From Pseudonocardiales bacterium (GTDB taxonomy: Bacteria > Actinomycetota > Actinomycetes > Mycobacteriales > QHCD01), in the NCBI GenBank assembly GCA_003244255.1, contig QHCD01000058.1, positions 1 through 64,000 of the forward strand: DNA of 64,000 nucleotides, written 5' to 3'. A program made the translations under genes and the position numbers. The notes under the pieces were generated by a model, which searched no databases, was not told the DNA's origin, and saw only the letters and a program-made list of their open reading frames with translations. This document shows positions 63,621 to 64,000 of the stretch, one piece after another; within the stretch, counting starts at the first letter, position 1, and each line of letters starts with the position of its first letter.

Positions 63621-64000
63621 GCGCCGACGGGTACGGCGACGTCGACGCCGCCGTCCCGCATCAGCAGCGGCAACGGCTCCAGCCGGTCATCCGGCGAATC
63701 CAGCCCGACGCCAGCGCGCGGCACGTCGAAATGCGCGCCACAGGCCGGGCAGCGCAGCACCGCCGCGCCAGCGCCGGCCCCCGCGCGCCGATGCAGGGCA
63801 GCGCCAGCCAGCGACGCGCCGCAGGAGCCGCATCGGTCGCGGAATGCGTACAGCTCCTGGCCGACCGCGCAGACGACGACGGCGACGCCGCCGACCACCC
63901 GGGCCTCGGCCCGGCCCTGGACCAGAGCGGTCGCATCCGGCACGGCCTGCCAATCACCGGACCGTGCGGGTGCATCCGCGCCCGCGGTCCGAACCCGCAG
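63617..64000 (-). CDS. C-terminal part of NifU/Rieske-like protein of the hydrogenase cluster (5' end off window)
   Basis: The frame is open to base 64000, so the N-terminus lies beyond the window; a GTG at 63943 is internal. The visible 127 residues contain RVVGGVAVVVCAVGQELYAF, then CGSCGASL and CPACGAHFDV. The layout is Rieske-like, but the two CxxC pairs replace the classical C-x-H and C-x-x-H, so it may bind zinc or iron as a rubredoxin-type site. In group 1h hydrogenase clusters this position holds a NifU-Rieske protein thought to serve electron transfer or cluster assembly. Its stop overlaps the repeat gene start. Confidence 0.75.
   Translation of the reverse strand: MRVRTAGADAPARSGDWQAVPDATALVQGRAEARVVGGVAVVVCAVGQELYAFRDRCGSCGASLAGAALHRRAGAGAGAAVLRCPACGAHFDVPRAGVGLDSPDDRLEPLPLLMRDGGVDVAVPVGA

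Overview
The window is GC-rich actinobacterial chromosome (Actinomycetota). Its left third keeps the gene order of the Mycobacterium tuberculosis Rv1292-Rv1305 region, read leftward on the minus strand: argS, hom, thrC, thrB, rho, rpmE, prfA, prmC, tsaC, glyA, wecA, two small ATP-synthase-associated membrane proteins, atpB, atpE. There is no lysA between argS and hom. GTG and TTG starts and 1-4 base stop/start overlaps are frequent. The genus cannot be fixed from sequence alone.

Layout. 1-15.3 kb: the housekeeping block (F0 subunits, decaprenyl-phosphate sugar transferase, one-carbon metabolism, translation termination and its methylase, Rho, threonine branch, ArgRS). 15.3-19.5 kb: a methyltransferase, a 1052-residue LuxR-type ATPase regulator and a small conserved ORF. 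19.68 kb: tRNA-Arg(CCG). 19.8-28 kb: a defence-type island immediately downstream of that tRNA. It holds a DUF5615-like toxin/antitoxin pair with a palindrome on its start codon, a type I restriction-modification system (hsdM, hsdS, hsdR), and, between hsdS and hsdR on the opposite strand, a PIN nuclease overlapped by an unrecognised 250-residue protein.

28-45.6 kb: one long minus-strand run. Read in transcription order it encodes a SnoaL-like protein, a GH78-type rhamnosidase, an alpha/beta hydrolase, an asparaginase-family protein, an S9 peptidase, an exported M1 peptidase, a complete peptide/nickel-type ABC importer, a gentisate-dioxygenase-like bicupin, an FAH-family hydrolase and a metallo-beta-lactamase-fold hydrolase. 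45.7-53.8 kb continues with a second MBL protein, a cyclase-family protein, an IclR regulator, an operon of class III aminotransferase, SDR and IlvD/Edd dehydratase, and another alpha/beta hydrolase. Three similar palindromes (ATTCTG, 4-6 bp, RCAGAT) lie at the promoters of the importer, the M1 peptidase and the aminotransferase operon. They suggest that these transcription units form one regulon for import and breakdown of an unknown conjugated aromatic or glycosylated substrate. This is the best candidate for an undescribed system.

47.6-48.2 kb and 53.8-57.5 kb are scarred: a frameshifted IS21-type transposase remnant beside a short inverted-repeat element, a decayed methyltransferase, a 164-bp MITE-like element, a truncated WYL-type regulator, and an orphan immunity-like protein, mixed with TetR, GNAT and VOC genes.

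59-64 kb (minus strand, entering from the right edge): the auxiliary end of a [NiFe]-hydrogenase cluster of the actinobacterial group 1h type. It holds a NifU/Rieske-like partial gene, a gene made entirely of six 39-bp repeats, DUF5947-like and DUF6084-like proteins, a 458-residue protein, a DUF6893-like peptide, two acidic proteins, the maturation protease and HypC. The catalytic subunits would lie beyond the right edge.
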